Below the pieces are notes generated by a model. The model was given only the letters and a program-made list of their open reading frames with translations, was not told the DNA's origin and ran no database searches. Shown piece after piece: positions 24,692 through 33,179 of a DNA stretch of 37,752 bases; position 1 is the first letter of the stretch; each line of letters opens with the position of its first letter. This DNA is from an uncultured Blastocatellia bacterium (GTDB lineage: Bacteria; Acidobacteriota; Blastocatellia; Chloracidobacteriales; Chloracidobacteriaceae): assembly GCA_937934745.1 (NCBI GenBank), contig CALGZC010000068.1, positions 1 through 37,752 of the forward strand, in the 5' to 3' direction. Both the position numbers and the translations under genes were made by a program.

Positions 24692-25593
24692 CTGCACGCC
24701 AGGTGGCCGCCATGGCAAGCGCTCTAGCTGCCTTGGCTGGAGCGACCGGAAGCTGTCAGCCGGGCGCGCCGCCGCCCCAAGGCGACAAAACGGCCGAGCA
24801 ATCGCCCGCGGCAAAGCCGCGCCGGGTCGTTTCGCTCTCCATCGGGACGGATGAGATTCTGTGCGCGCTGGTCGAGCCGGAGCGGATTGCAGCACTGTCG
24901 AAATATGCTCCGGACCCGGAGGCCAGCTACGTTGCGGAACCGGCCCGACAGATTGGCGTCTTCGTCGAGCGCGAGCCGGAGCAGATCCTGGCGCTCCGGG
25001 CCGACTTGGTGCTGCTGGCGCGCTATACCAAGGCCGAGCTACGGCAGGCCGTGGAGCAAACCGGGACGCCGACGCTCGTTGTCGAGGACTTTCGCTCGCT
25101 GGACGACATCGAACGCAACATCCACCGGATTGGGCGGGCGGTCGGCGAGGAAGCACGCGCCGAGTCGGTCATTGCCAACCTGCGCGCCAAGCTGGCGCAG
25201 GCGCGGGCGATGCTGCGTCCTGATCGGGTGGGCTGGCGGGCGCTCTATGTCATGCCGCCGCTCCTGGTCGCCGGACGGGAGACGATCACCGATGTCAAGC
25301 TCACAGCAGCCGGTTTACGTAACGCAGCAGCCGACGCCGGACTTCGGGGCCACGTCGCCTTCTCCCCAGAAGCCCTGCTCAACTTGGACCCGGACATAAT
25401 CTTTGTGGCTACCGGATTGGCCGCTGATGCAGGCTTTCGTGAGCGGTTACTCGGCAATCCGCAACTCAGGGCGTTGCAGGCTGTGCGCCGGCAGCGCATC
25501 GTCGCGCTGCCATCGCGGGCGCTGCGAACGGTGTCCCACCATGTGGCCGACGCCGTTCATGACATCACGCAGGCCGTCAATGCGCTTCCGTAG
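24676..25593 (+). CDS. BtuF-like periplasmic substrate-binding protein (cobalamin/cobamide uptake)
   Basis: This protein has 305 residues. The N-terminus (MTARQVAAMASALAALAGATGSC) looks like a lipoprotein signal with Cys about 27, though TGSC is an atypical lipobox. The rest follows the two-lobed helical-backbone binding proteins of the BtuF/FepB type: RRVVSLSIGTDEILCALVEPERIAALS, EPEQILALRADLVLLA, TPTLVVEDFRSLDDIERNIHRIG, and FSPEALLNLDPDIIFVATG. Corrinoid specificity is inferred from overlap with cobN. The permease and ATPase (btuC, btuD) are not in the window. It is convergent with the outer-membrane barrel gene, with 80 bases between stops. Confidence 0.85.
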   Translation: MHARMTARQVAAMASALAALAGATGSCQPGAPPPQGDKTAEQSPAAKPRRVVSLSIGTDEILCALVEPERIAALSKYAPDPEASYVAEPARQIGVFVEREPEQILALRADLVLLARYTKAELRQAVEQTGTPTLVVEDFRSLDDIERNIHRIGRAVGEEARAESVIANLRAKLAQARAMLRPDRVGWRALYVMPPLLVAGRETITDVKLTAAGLRNAAADAGLRGHVAFSPEALLNLDPDIIFVATGLAADAGFRERLLGNPQLRALQAVRRQRIVALPSRALRTVSHHVADAVHDITQAVNALP

Positions 25594-25673
25594 CATGTGC
25601 AATTGGGCTGAGGGCGACCCGCCGGGGTAGGTGCAGGGAAGCCCCCCGTGCCCGGCAGCCGCCCCCTGAAGCA

Positions 25674-26237
25674 TTACTTTTTGCCGAATGTGAAGTTGAC
25701 ACCGAAGCTCAGCCGCAGGTGGCTCTGGGTGTCACGCAGGACGCTACCGGCGCCGCCGATTTTCGTAAACAGATACTCTCCCTGAAGCGGACGCAGGGAG
25801 ACCATATCGGAGACCTTGACATCGAGGCCGCCGCCGACCGCCATAGCAAAACCGCCGCCGCCGTCAAACCGGAGCGGACTTGAGCCGCTGACCGGAACGC
25901 GGCTGGCGCGCGCGCCGCCAAGCAGCACATGCGCAAACGGCGTCAGGCGGTCGCCGCGCAAGCTAACGCGCGGGCCGCCCATGAAGGTGTAGAGATTGGT
26001 GGCCGTGTCATAGTGAGCGCCGAAGTCGCCAACGACCCCCAGAACAGAGGTCACGTTGTAAACACCCTGCAGGTTGAAGCCGAAAGCGTCTTGGCTGGGA
26101 CTGCGCGGCGTGAGGTCGTTGAGCCGCGCGTAGGTGAAGCCGGCAAAGAATTCCCCCTGGGGGACATCCTGAGCGCTGGCCTGACAGGTCAATAGCCCGA
26201 CCAGTGCCAGGATGGCAAACCATATCTGTTTCATCAT
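25674..26237 (-). CDS. Outer-membrane beta-barrel protein (OmpA-like barrel fold)
   Basis: This protein has 187 residues. The signal peptide MMKQIWFAILALVGLLTCQASAQ is followed by alternating strands (GEFFAGFTYARLNDL, DAFGFNLQGVYNVTSVLGVVGDFGAHY, NLYTFMGGPRVSLRGDRLTPFAHVLLGGA) and ends HLRLSFGVNFTFGKK, as in small eight-stranded barrels of the outer-membrane beta-barrel family. Four ATG codons cluster at the start. The one at 26237 is best placed, nine bases after AAGGA. It lies downstream of the TonB receptor on the same strand with a gap of about 110 bases, so cotranscription is likely. The function is unknown. Confidence 0.82.
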   Translation of the reverse strand: MMKQIWFAILALVGLLTCQASAQDVPQGEFFAGFTYARLNDLTPRSPSQDAFGFNLQGVYNVTSVLGVVGDFGAHYDTATNLYTFMGGPRVSLRGDRLTPFAHVLLGGARASRVPVSGSSPLRFDGGGGFAMAVGGGLDVKVSDMVSLRPLQGEYLFTKIGGAGSVLRDTQSHLRLSFGVNFTFGKK

Positions 26238-26349
26238 AAGCATCATTCCTTCAAGAGAAGTTGTGCCGCAGGAAAGGCTCCGGTCTCCATTGGCCGCGGT
26301 GGCGAGCTGAGGGAAGCCCATCGTCTCGCCACCGGACATCTGGAGGGAG

Positions 26350-29300
26350 CTAGAAATCAATCCGCACTGCCAACTGGATGAAGCGTGGGTTGCTTCCAAA
26401 GGTCGCCTTGGGACGGTTGAAGAAACTGTCCGAGGCAATGGTAAACCGGTTGATCGCCGTGCTGGTCGAGTCAACCGGATTGACACCGTTGACCGAACCC
26501 GGCACGAACTGCGGGTGGTTGAAGGCGTTGAAGAAGTCGGCCCGGAACTGCGCCCGAATCCCTTCCGTGAGCCGGAAGTTCTTGCGGATAAAGATGTCAA
26601 AGTTGTTGATAGCCGGGACGCGCAGCGTATTGCGCCCGGCGGTCGCCAGCGCCCCCGGACCGGCCACGATGTACTGCGCATTGGGGTTGAGCGCCACGTA
26701 GGCCACCGTCGCCGGGTTGCCCAGCGGCACCGGGTTGCCAAGGGCATTGACGGCGCGGACGCCACTCCCCGTGCCGCGCTGGCCGTTCGGATTGAGCACC
26801 GTCCGGTCGCCGGCGTTGTCGCCGTTGAGGTTTGAATCGACACCGCTGCGCGCAGTGAACGGCTTGCCGGTTTCGTAGCTGTACGTCCCCGAAATGCTAA
26901 ACCCGCCCAACAGCGAGCGCAGCCAGGGATTGGAGCTGTTGAGGAAAAACGGCAGATCATACGTGCCGGCAATTGTCAGGCGGTGAGTACTGTCCAGTAG
27001 GGACAGGGATCGCTCGGCGCGTAGATTTTGGAAGTCCTGCACACGCCGCGACGACAGCACGGTGCTGAACAGCTCTGCCGTTGTGTCGTCAATGAGCTTG
27101 CTGAAGGTGTAGGCCAGATTCACCGTGTAGTTTTGCGTCAATCGTTTCTGAACCTGCAACTGCAAGCCGTGGTACGTTGAGTTGCCGTTGGAAAGAAACG
27201 CCACCAGATTGCCGGCATTGAAGCCGGCCGCAGCAAACGCCGGCACAAAATTGGACCGCGCGGCAATGATCTGAGAAAGCGTCGGCAGCCCGGCGAGTTG
27301 GGACGGCGTCGGGTTGGCGAGGAACGTCGGCAGCGAGTTTTGCGGCGTGACGCGCGGCTGACGGTTGATCCGGTTTTGCGTCAGCAGATGGACGCCCCGC
27401 GTCCCGACGTAGCGCGTTTCAACGGCCCAGTCCTTGAAAAACTGGCGCTGTATGCCCAGAGTCCAGGTAATCGAGTAGGGCACCTTTTGGTCGGGGATCC
27501 ACGACGAGGTAATCGCGCGCAGCTCGGCCGGTGTCCCCGTCACCGGCGCCGGCGTCGGCGGCAGGCCGCCACCCGCCAGGAAGCCCGGCACGCCCGGCAC
27601 TTCGACATTGCGCGTCTGGTTAAACTGCGGCGGCAACGACAAGATGTACAGGTTGTCAAAAATAATGTCGTAGCCCATGGAGAAGCCGGCGCGAATCGAG
27701 CTTTCGCCGGGGTTGCCAAAGAGGCGGTTGAGCCAACCCGAAGAGAAATTCGGCGCGTAGGCCACGCCAATCACTGGGGCAAAGTTGGTGGTTTGCTCGG
27801 TCGGCGCGTTGAACGAAATCAAGCCCGGCACCGAGGCATCGCTGTTGAGCCGCTGCAGGCGCGCCGTGAAAGGCACTTGCTGGTAGGCATACCGGAAGCC
27901 GTAGTTGAACGTCAGCTCCGGCCGGATGCGCCAGCTATCCTGCGCAAAGCCGAAAAACAGCCACTGGTTGCCGTAGTAGGGCGACACGCCGACGGTGCGC
28001 TCGCCGAACTCAGGACTCAAATCGCGCAGAAATGACTCAGTCGCCAAATAGAAGTAGTCGCCGCGCTGCCGCTGGACAAAGGACTGCGGGGCAATCAGCC
28101 GCCGGGTGTCAATGCCGAACTTGAGCGTGTGGTTGCCGACCGTCCAGGTGACATTTTCGATGAGTTGGTAGTTGTTCTCGATGCCGAACTGCGGCGCGAC
28201 CGGATTCGGGCCGATGTTCACGCCCAAGTCATTGAGCTCAATGTTCGGAAAACTGTCCAGCCCGGGGTAGGGAATGTTGGGCACGGGAATGTCGTTGCGC
28301 GATCGGCGAAACGAGAAGCGAAACTCGTTGGTCAGGTTCGGCTGGATGGCGAAGATGTTGGTGTAGGAAAACAAGCGGCCGTCCACCGGAATATCAGTGA
28401 AGAACGCCGGCAGGCCCGCGCCGGTGTCGATCGCCCGGATGCGGTCGAAGATAAACCGCGTCCGGTGTGTCAGGCGGTCGCTCTGCACGAAGTCGAGGTT
28501 GAAAACAAAGTTCCGCTGGTTACTGAACGCAGGGCGCTGAATTGAGACAAACCCCACGGGAATGTTTTGACCAGCCACGACAACCGTCCCAGCAAGCGAG
28601 GGATCGGCGGTCGGCGCTGCCGGCAGGTACGTCCGCAGAATGTTCAGGTTGGTGGCCGACAAGCCGGGAATGCTTCCCAGGAGGCTATAGCCGGCCTGAG
28701 TCGGCGCAATGATGCCGCCGGCTGTGGCCGACGATCCGGTTTGCTGACCTTCGTATTGGGTGAAGAAAAAGAGCCGGTCCTTGACAATTGGGCCGCCGAC
28801 ATTCCCCCCGTAGCGCGAGTAGTCAAAGCGCGGTTGGGTGTTGCGGGTGATGCCCTGCTCTTTTTCCCGCACGCCAAGCGCATTGAGCTTGCGGTTTTGT
28901 AGAAAGAAGTACGCCGTACCATGGAAGGCGTTCGTGCCTGACTTGGTGACGGTGATGAACTGGCCGCCGTTAGAACGCCCGAACTCGGCGCCGAACTGGT
29001 TGGTGAGCAACGTAAATTCGGCGACGGCTTCCGGCGAGATGTAAATCTGCGGCCCGGTCACCGACTTATCGTTGTTGTCAATCCCGTCGACTGTGAAGTT
29101 GTTATTACGTGGCCGCTGACCGCCGACCGAACCGCCCGTCCCAACGCCCAAGCCGCCGCTGCTCGATACACCGGCCGACGTGAGCGCCAGATTGTAGATG
29201 CCGCCGGGGACGGTTGTTTGACCGAGTTCGACCACCTGCCGCGCTTCATACGAACGGGCCAGATCGTTGGAGCTGGTTTGGACCAGGCCGGCGCCGGTAG

Positions 29301-29691
29301 CTGTGACCTCAATGATGTCGGTTGTACCACCGGTCTCTAACTTCGCCGTCAAGTCGGTCGTCCGGTTGAGCTCGACGCGAACATCGGTAAAGCGCAGGGT
29401 GGCAAAGTTGGGCGCCTCAATCTTGACTTCGTAGAGACCCGGCGGCAGGTTGACCAACAAAAACTCGCCGTTCTCACCGGACTGCGTTGTGGTGACTTTG
29501 TTGGTCTGCTTGTCTGTGAGCGTAACCTTGGCGCCGGCGATGACGGCACCGGTTGGGTCCTGAACAATGCCACGCAAGTTACCGTTTGTGACCTGTCCGA
29601 AGTTGTTTATTGTGAAAAGCCCGATCAGTGCCAGCAAGAGCGCTGCCCAGTGCGCCCGGCGCTGATTGACCTCGGGATGGCGTGTTTGCAT
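26350..29691 (-). CDS. Large TonB-dependent receptor with N-terminal carboxypeptidase-regulatory domain
   Basis: This protein has 1113 residues. The signal peptide (about 1-32) is followed by a carboxypeptidase-regulatory-like domain (about 36-120: GNLRGIVQDPTGAVIAGAKVTLTD ... GLYEVKIEAPNF), a plug (about 125-260, with NNFTVDGIDNND and GAEFGRSNGGQFITVTKSGT) and a barrel that ends in Phe (FIQLAVRIDF). This is the Oar-like architecture expanded in acidobacteria, often linked to oligosaccharide or unknown ligands and distinct from BtuB. The ATG is preceded by GAGGAC seven bases upstream. Its place between the BtuF-like gene and cobO suggests corrinoid uptake, but the family alone does not show this. 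Confidence 0.9.
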   Translation of the reverse strand: MQTRHPEVNQRRAHWAALLLALIGLFTINNFGQVTNGNLRGIVQDPTGAVIAGAKVTLTDKQTNKVTTTQSGENGEFLLVNLPPGLYEVKIEAPNFATLRFTDVRVELNRTTDLTAKLETGGTTDIIEVTATGAGLVQTSSNDLARSYEARQVVELGQTTVPGGIYNLALTSAGVSSSGGLGVGTGGSVGGQRPRNNNFTVDGIDNNDKSVTGPQIYISPEAVAEFTLLTNQFGAEFGRSNGGQFITVTKSGTNAFHGTAYFFLQNRKLNALGVREKEQGITRNTQPRFDYSRYGGNVGGPIVKDRLFFFTQYEGQQTGSSATAGGIIAPTQAGYSLLGSIPGLSATNLNILRTYLPAAPTADPSLAGTVVVAGQNIPVGFVSIQRPAFSNQRNFVFNLDFVQSDRLTHRTRFIFDRIRAIDTGAGLPAFFTDIPVDGRLFSYTNIFAIQPNLTNEFRFSFRRSRNDIPVPNIPYPGLDSFPNIELNDLGVNIGPNPVAPQFGIENNYQLIENVTWTVGNHTLKFGIDTRRLIAPQSFVQRQRGDYFYLATESFLRDLSPEFGERTVGVSPYYGNQWLFFGFAQDSWRIRPELTFNYGFRYAYQQVPFTARLQRLNSDASVPGLISFNAPTEQTTNFAPVIGVAYAPNFSSGWLNRLFGNPGESSIRAGFSMGYDIIFDNLYILSLPPQFNQTRNVEVPGVPGFLAGGGLPPTPAPVTGTPAELRAITSSWIPDQKVPYSITWTLGIQRQFFKDWAVETRYVGTRGVHLLTQNRINRQPRVTPQNSLPTFLANPTPSQLAGLPTLSQIIAARSNFVPAFAAAGFNAGNLVAFLSNGNSTYHGLQLQVQKRLTQNYTVNLAYTFSKLIDDTTAELFSTVLSSRRVQDFQNLRAERSLSLLDSTHRLTIAGTYDLPFFLNSSNPWLRSLLGGFSISGTYSYETGKPFTARSGVDSNLNGDNAGDRTVLNPNGQRGTGSGVRAVNALGNPVPLGNPATVAYVALNPNAQYIVAGPGALATAGRNTLRVPAINNFDIFIRKNFRLTEGIRAQFRADFFNAFNHPQFVPGSVNGVNPVDSTSTAINRFTIASDSFFNRPKATFGSNPRFIQLAVRIDF

Positions 29692-30038
29692 AGGAATTGT
29701 CCTCAGAAGCTCTTGTTGCTGAAGTCGCCCCGAGAGGGGTTGTTTACAATGAATTCACAGAACATTAACGCAAATTGCATACCAAATTGAGTTATCACGC
29801 TAAACATCGCATATACAGTATGTTAGTCAATTGCCACCGGGTCGCTTGTTCAAAAATTTGAAGGCGGGTTTATTTTTTTGACTGATTTTTTTACGTACGC
29901 CGGGCTGCCCGCCCCAGTGCAGAACATTCGTAGGGGCGCAGCATTGACGCCGCTCACGACTGACCTGCAAGATGGCGGCTGCGAGTCGCCGCCCATAGGA
30001 CACGGAAAGTCAGCGCCTTGCCCCCGTGACAAACGCCG
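29692..30038. other. 347-bp divergent intergenic region, AT-rich in its left half
   Basis: It should hold the promoters for the TonB receptor (minus) and cobO (plus). The stretch 29750-29900 is much more AT-rich than its surroundings and has two T-runs near 29870-29892. I could not assemble a cobalamin-riboswitch core in either orientation. GGGCTGCCCGCCCCAGTG near 29903 is only superficially similar to one part of it. Confidence 0.5.
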
Positions 30039-30686
30039 ATGACAACCCCTAAGCCACCAACTGCGCCGGTCGCCGCCGACCAACCGGATGCTGACGATGC
30101 CCGCCACCGGGCGCGCATGGCTCGGAAAAAGGCGCTCCAGGACGCCCGCATCGCGCAGGCGACACGGGAAAAAGGGCTGATTATCGTGCATACCGGGCCG
30201 GGGAAGGGGAAAACCACGGCGGCGTTAGGGATGGTCTTTCGGGCGCTTGGCCACGGCCTGCGGGTCGCCGTCGTCCAGTTTACCAAAGGCGCTCGAACAA
30301 GTGGCGAAGCCAACTTCGCCCGCGAACTTGCCGGACGGGTGGACTTTTTCGCGCTTGGCGAGGGTTTCACGTGGGAGACCCAGGATCGCGAGCGCGACTG
30401 CGCCGCCGCCGCCCGCGCTTGGGAGAAAGCCTGCGAGCTGATGGCCGACCCCCGTTACAGCCTGGTCGTCTTGGACGAGCTCAACATCGTTTTGCGTGAC
30501 GATACCCTGCCGCTGACAACGGTCCTGGAGGCGCTCCATCACAAGCGCCCGGAACTGCACGTCGTCATCACCGGACGCAGCGCCCGCCCGGAACTGATCG
30601 AGCTGGCCGACCTCGTGACTGAAATGAAACTTGTCAAGCATCCCTTCCGTGCCGGGGTCCGGGCACAGCCCGGTGTGGACTTCTAA
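30039..30686 (+). CDS. cobO: Corrinoid adenosyltransferase CobO/BtuR type
   Basis: This protein has 215 residues. It transfers the 5'-deoxyadenosyl group of ATP to the cobalt of cob(I)yrinate a,c-diamide or other corrinoids in the cytoplasm. The P-loop GPGKGKTT (about 53-60), preceded by QDARIAQATREKGLIIVHTG, is the family signature. VVQFTKG, LVVLDELNIVL and HVVITGRSARPELIELADLVTEM follow in the usual order. The N-terminal 28 residues are a polar extension. It heads the plus-strand cobO-DUF1874-cobB group. The ribosome-binding site is weak. Confidence 0.95.
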   Translation: MTTPKPPTAPVAADQPDADDARHRARMARKKALQDARIAQATREKGLIIVHTGPGKGKTTAALGMVFRALGHGLRVAVVQFTKGARTSGEANFARELAGRVDFFALGEGFTWETQDRERDCAAAARAWEKACELMADPRYSLVVLDELNIVLRDDTLPLTTVLEALHHKRPELHVVITGRSARPELIELADLVTEMKLVKHPFRAGVRAQPGVDF

Positions 30687-30757
30687 CGGAGTTACGCAGC
30701 CGCGTATTGTCCGCGTGTTGTCTTGGTAGCGCGAGCTGCCCTATAAGTAACTCGGTT
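30685..30757 (+). promoter_or_regulatory. Long stem and promoter-like boxes directly before the DUF1874 start
   Basis: AACGGAGTTAC (30685-30695, over the cobO stop) can pair with GTAACTCGGTT (30747-30757) with one mismatch, and the right arm ends at the base before ATG 30758. Inside it, GCAGCCGCG (30696-30704) pairs with CGCG and GCTGC (30730-30739) with one bulged A. Alternatively TTGTCT (30718-30723), an 18-base spacer and TATAAG (30742-30747) form a promoter whose transcript would begin within a few bases of the ATG. No Shine-Dalgarno sequence exists. Confidence 0.45.
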
Positions 30758-31102
30758 ATGGAGCCACGCTGCCTGTCACTGATCAACGCCAGTATCCTTA
30801 CCGCTTACGGACTCTACCGTTACGAGCCGCTGACCGTTGAGGGAGCCCGGCGACTGATTGCCCAAAGTCAATCCAACGGCGTCCGGCTGCGGTCGGCTGT
30901 CGGCCACACCGCAACGGCAAGCTTGCTGACGCGGCTCCTGGGTGTTGAAATACCGGTCAACCGCATTGCCATTGCCCAGCAAGTCGGGGAACAGGCCATT
31001 GTCTTTCGCTTAAACAGCCGCCCGCCGGAGGGCGCGATCTTGTCTGAGCCCGAACTTGAAGCCATCGGCTATGAACTCGGCTTGCTGACCAGGTTAGAGT
31101 AG
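30758..31102 (+). CDS. DUF1874 protein, putative cyclic-oligoadenylate ring nuclease (AcrIII-1/Crn2-like)
   Basis: This protein has 114 residues and matches the DUF1874 (STIV B116-like) family over its length: LSLINASILTAYG at the N-terminus, SAVGHTATASLLTRLLG, VPVNRIAI, VFRLNSRPPEG and EAIGYELGLLTRLE. Characterised members degrade cyclic tetra-adenylate and so switch off type III CRISPR signalling; viral forms are AcrIII-1, cellular forms Crn2. His50 in VGHTAT fits the catalytic His47 of SIRV1 gp29, and R88 and E91 fit R85 and E88 (recalled numbering). ATG 30758 is chosen because the conserved N-terminus starts there. It sits between cobO and cobB with gaps of 71 and 62 bases, unlike the overlapping genes elsewhere. 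No CRISPR array or cas gene is in the window. Confidence 0.85.
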   Translation: MEPRCLSLINASILTAYGLYRYEPLTVEGARRLIAQSQSNGVRLRSAVGHTATASLLTRLLGVEIPVNRIAIAQQVGEQAIVFRLNSRPPEGAILSEPELEAIGYELGLLTRLE

Positions 31103-31107
31103 CCGGC

Positions 31108-31123
31108 GCCGCCCTCGGGCGGC
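31108..31123 (+). repeat. Perfect 7-bp GC hairpin between DUF1874 and cobB
   Basis: GCCGCCC and GGGCGGC are separated by TC, six bases after the DUF1874 stop. A second GGCGCC dyad flanks it. There is no T-run, so it would be an RNA stabiliser or attenuating stem and not a standard intrinsic terminator. Confidence 0.5.
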
Positions 31124-31164
31124 AGCGGCGCCGCCAGGGTTGACGCCAGGTTAGGGAAGTCGTC

Positions 31165-32565
31165 ATGCCATCGAATGTCCCGCGCCTCATCATCGCCGCG
31201 CCGTCCAGCGGCAGCGGGAAAACGACCGTGGCCGCCGGTCTGATGGCCGCCTTTGTACAGCATCTGCGCGTTCAGGGTTTTAAAGTCGGCCCGGACTACA
31301 TTGACCCCATGTATCACGCGGCCGCGACCGGCTGCCCGGCGCGTAACTTAGACGCCTGGATGCTGCCACCGGCAGTGGTCCGGCGGAATTTTCTGCGCGC
31401 CGCCGCGCCGGTCCAGTTGAGCCTCATCGAAGGCGTGATGGGGCTCTTCGACGGGTTCGGCGCCGACCCGCTCGAGGGCAGCACGGCGCACATCGCCCAA
31501 CTGTTGGACGCGCCGGTGGTCTTGGTTGTGGATTGCGCCCGTATGTCGGTCAGCGCCGCCGCCGTTGTCCACGGCTTTCACACGTTTATGCCAAAGGTCA
31601 ATATCGCGGGCGTGATTTGCAACTACGTCGGCGGCGAGCGTCACGCCGCGTGGCTGCGCGAGGTCATCGAACGCTATGGCCTCCCGGTGCTGGGCTGTCT
31701 CCCCAACCTACCCAACCTCACCGTTCCAGACCGTCACTTGGGCCTTCTAACGGTTGCCGAGCGACCGCAGGAAACGCGGCGGTTTCTAGCCGCCGCGCGG
31801 GAGGCCATGGCGCACTACCTAAACTTGGACCAGTTGCTCGCCCTGGCGCAGGCCGCCCCGCCGTTGCCCCTCGACGAGCTTGAGGACATCACGCCCTTTG
31901 TGACCGGCGGCCATCCGCCGACACGCATCGGCGTCGCCCGCGACGAGGCTTTTTGTTTCTACTATGAGGACAACTTCGACGCCCTGCGCCGTCAAGGGGC
32001 GGAAATTCTCTACTTTAGCCCCCTGCACGACGCCGCGTTGCCGGACGGCGTCGCCGGCTTGTACTTCGGCGGCGGCTACCCTGAACTCTATGCCGAGCCG
32101 CTCAGCGCCAACGCCGTCATGCGCGCCGCCGTCGCAGAGGCCCACCGGCAGGGGATGCCGATCTACGCCGAGTGCGGAGGATTGATGTATCTCACGGAAG
32201 CTATCCGCGCGCCGGACGGCCGCCTCTGGCCGATGACGGGACTGCTCCCCGGCCACTGCCGTCTCAGCGAGCGGTTGACTATGGGCTACCGTGAAGTCGC
32301 GCTGGCGCGCGATGGGCTGCTGGGCGAGACTGGACGCCGCCTGCGCGGACACGAGTTTCACTACTCGGATTGGGAGAACCACCCCACGGACTGCCCGGCC
32401 TACGAAGTTCACCCGCACGGGGGAAGGGAAACGCCGTACCCGGAAGGTATTGCGCGGCGAAATCTGCACGCGAGCTATATTCACGTTCACTTTGGACAAG
32501 ATGAGCGACTTGCCGCCAACCTGGTCAACCGCTGTCGGGCCTGGCAGGCCGGCGTGACCGTGTAG
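31165..32565 (+). CDS. cobB: Cobyrinate a,c-diamide synthase (CobB/CbiA)
   Basis: This protein has 466 residues. It amidates carboxylates a and c of (hydrogeno)cobyrinate using ATP and glutamine. The N-terminal dethiobiotin-synthetase-like half has the P-loop APSSGSGKTT (about 11-20), FKVGPDYIDPMYH and NLDAWM. The C-terminal glutamine amidotransferase half has YFGGGYPEL and the nucleophile Cys337 in YAECGGLMYL, with GHEFHYS and a later His region (SYIHVHFG). With cobN present, the product or substrate is probably the hydrogenobyrinate form of the aerobic route. GGGAAG lies before the ATG. The gene converges on yjbQ with five bases between stops. Confidence 0.95.
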   Translation: MPSNVPRLIIAAPSSGSGKTTVAAGLMAAFVQHLRVQGFKVGPDYIDPMYHAAATGCPARNLDAWMLPPAVVRRNFLRAAAPVQLSLIEGVMGLFDGFGADPLEGSTAHIAQLLDAPVVLVVDCARMSVSAAAVVHGFHTFMPKVNIAGVICNYVGGERHAAWLREVIERYGLPVLGCLPNLPNLTVPDRHLGLLTVAERPQETRRFLAAAREAMAHYLNLDQLLALAQAAPPLPLDELEDITPFVTGGHPPTRIGVARDEAFCFYYEDNFDALRRQGAEILYFSPLHDAALPDGVAGLYFGGGYPELYAEPLSANAVMRAAVAEAHRQGMPIYAECGGLMYLTEAIRAPDGRLWPMTGLLPGHCRLSERLTMGYREVALARDGLLGETGRRLRGHEFHYSDWENHPTDCPAYEVHPHGGRETPYPEGIARRNLHASYIHVHFGQDERLAANLVNRCRAWQAGVTV

Positions 32566-32570
32566 GGCAG

Positions 32571-32993
32571 TTATTCACCGATGACTTTGACGAGCACCCG
32601 TTTCGGCCGGTAGCCGTCAAACTCACCGTAGAAAATTTGCTCCCACGGACCGAAGTCAAGCCGCCCGTTGGTAATCGCGACCACGACTTCGCGCCCCATG
32701 ATTTGGCGCTTGAGATGGGCGTCGGCATTATCCTCGCCGGTGCGGTTGTGGTGGTAGTGATTCGGATCAGGGTTGAACGGCGCGAGCTTCTCCAGCCAAA
32801 CTCCGAAATCATGGTGCAGACCGCTTTCGTCGTCGTTGATAAACACGCTCGACGTAATATGCATGCTGTTGCACAGCACTAGCCCTTCCTTGACGCCGCT
32901 CCGGCGGACAATGGCTTCCACCTGGGGCGTGATGTTGACGAACCCCATTTTCGACGGAATGTTGAAAGTCAGGTATTCGGTTAGCGATTTCAC
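32571..32993 (-). CDS. yjbQ: YjbQ/UPF0047 family protein
   Basis: This protein has 140 residues, the normal length. Conserved features: [67 protein letters not shown] and [13 protein letters not shown], with the clustered His/Asp/Glu residues of the family's active-site pocket. Members show weak thiamin phosphate synthase activity in complementation tests, but the natural role is not settled. It faces cobB and is not part of its operon. Confidence 0.92.
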   Translation of the reverse strand: MKSLTEYLTFNIPSKMGFVNITPQVEAIVRRSGVKEGLVLCNSMHITSSVFINDDESGLHHDFGVWLEKLAPFNPDPNHYHHNRTGEDNADAHLKRQIMGREVVVAITNGRLDFGPWEQIFYGEFDGYRPKRVLVKVIGE

Positions 32994-33179
32994 GGCTGCG
33001 ATGCTCCTGGAAAGGTTGCCTCAAGAAGTCTCGCGTAGGAAGTCTTGTGACGAGAGCCTTCCATAGCCGGGCGCTTTTGAAAAGCAGGCCCGTCCGTTGC
33101 CACCGATGAGCGCGCAAAGCCTCGCCTCGGGCTCGTCCGCCGGGCTTTTTCAAGCCTGGGTTCGCCGCGGATGAGCGCT

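Noticed and set aside
25674-26972. A 432-residue minus-strand frame running through the barrel gene and into the TonB receptor gene
   Set aside because: Its first 240 or so residues are low-complexity Arg/Ser/Thr text antisense to nothing and overlapping the receptor gene in another frame. The real start with signal peptide is at 26237.
29880-30038. Possible cobalamin riboswitch before cobO, based on GGGCTGCCCGCCCCAGTG
   Set aside because: Only this one block is loosely similar. The other conserved core segments and the kissing-loop elements are not found in order. An Rfam cobalamin model scan would decide.
30185-32565. CRISPR array or cas genes accompanying the ring nuclease
   Set aside because: No regularly spaced direct repeats and no Cas protein motifs were seen here or elsewhere in the window.
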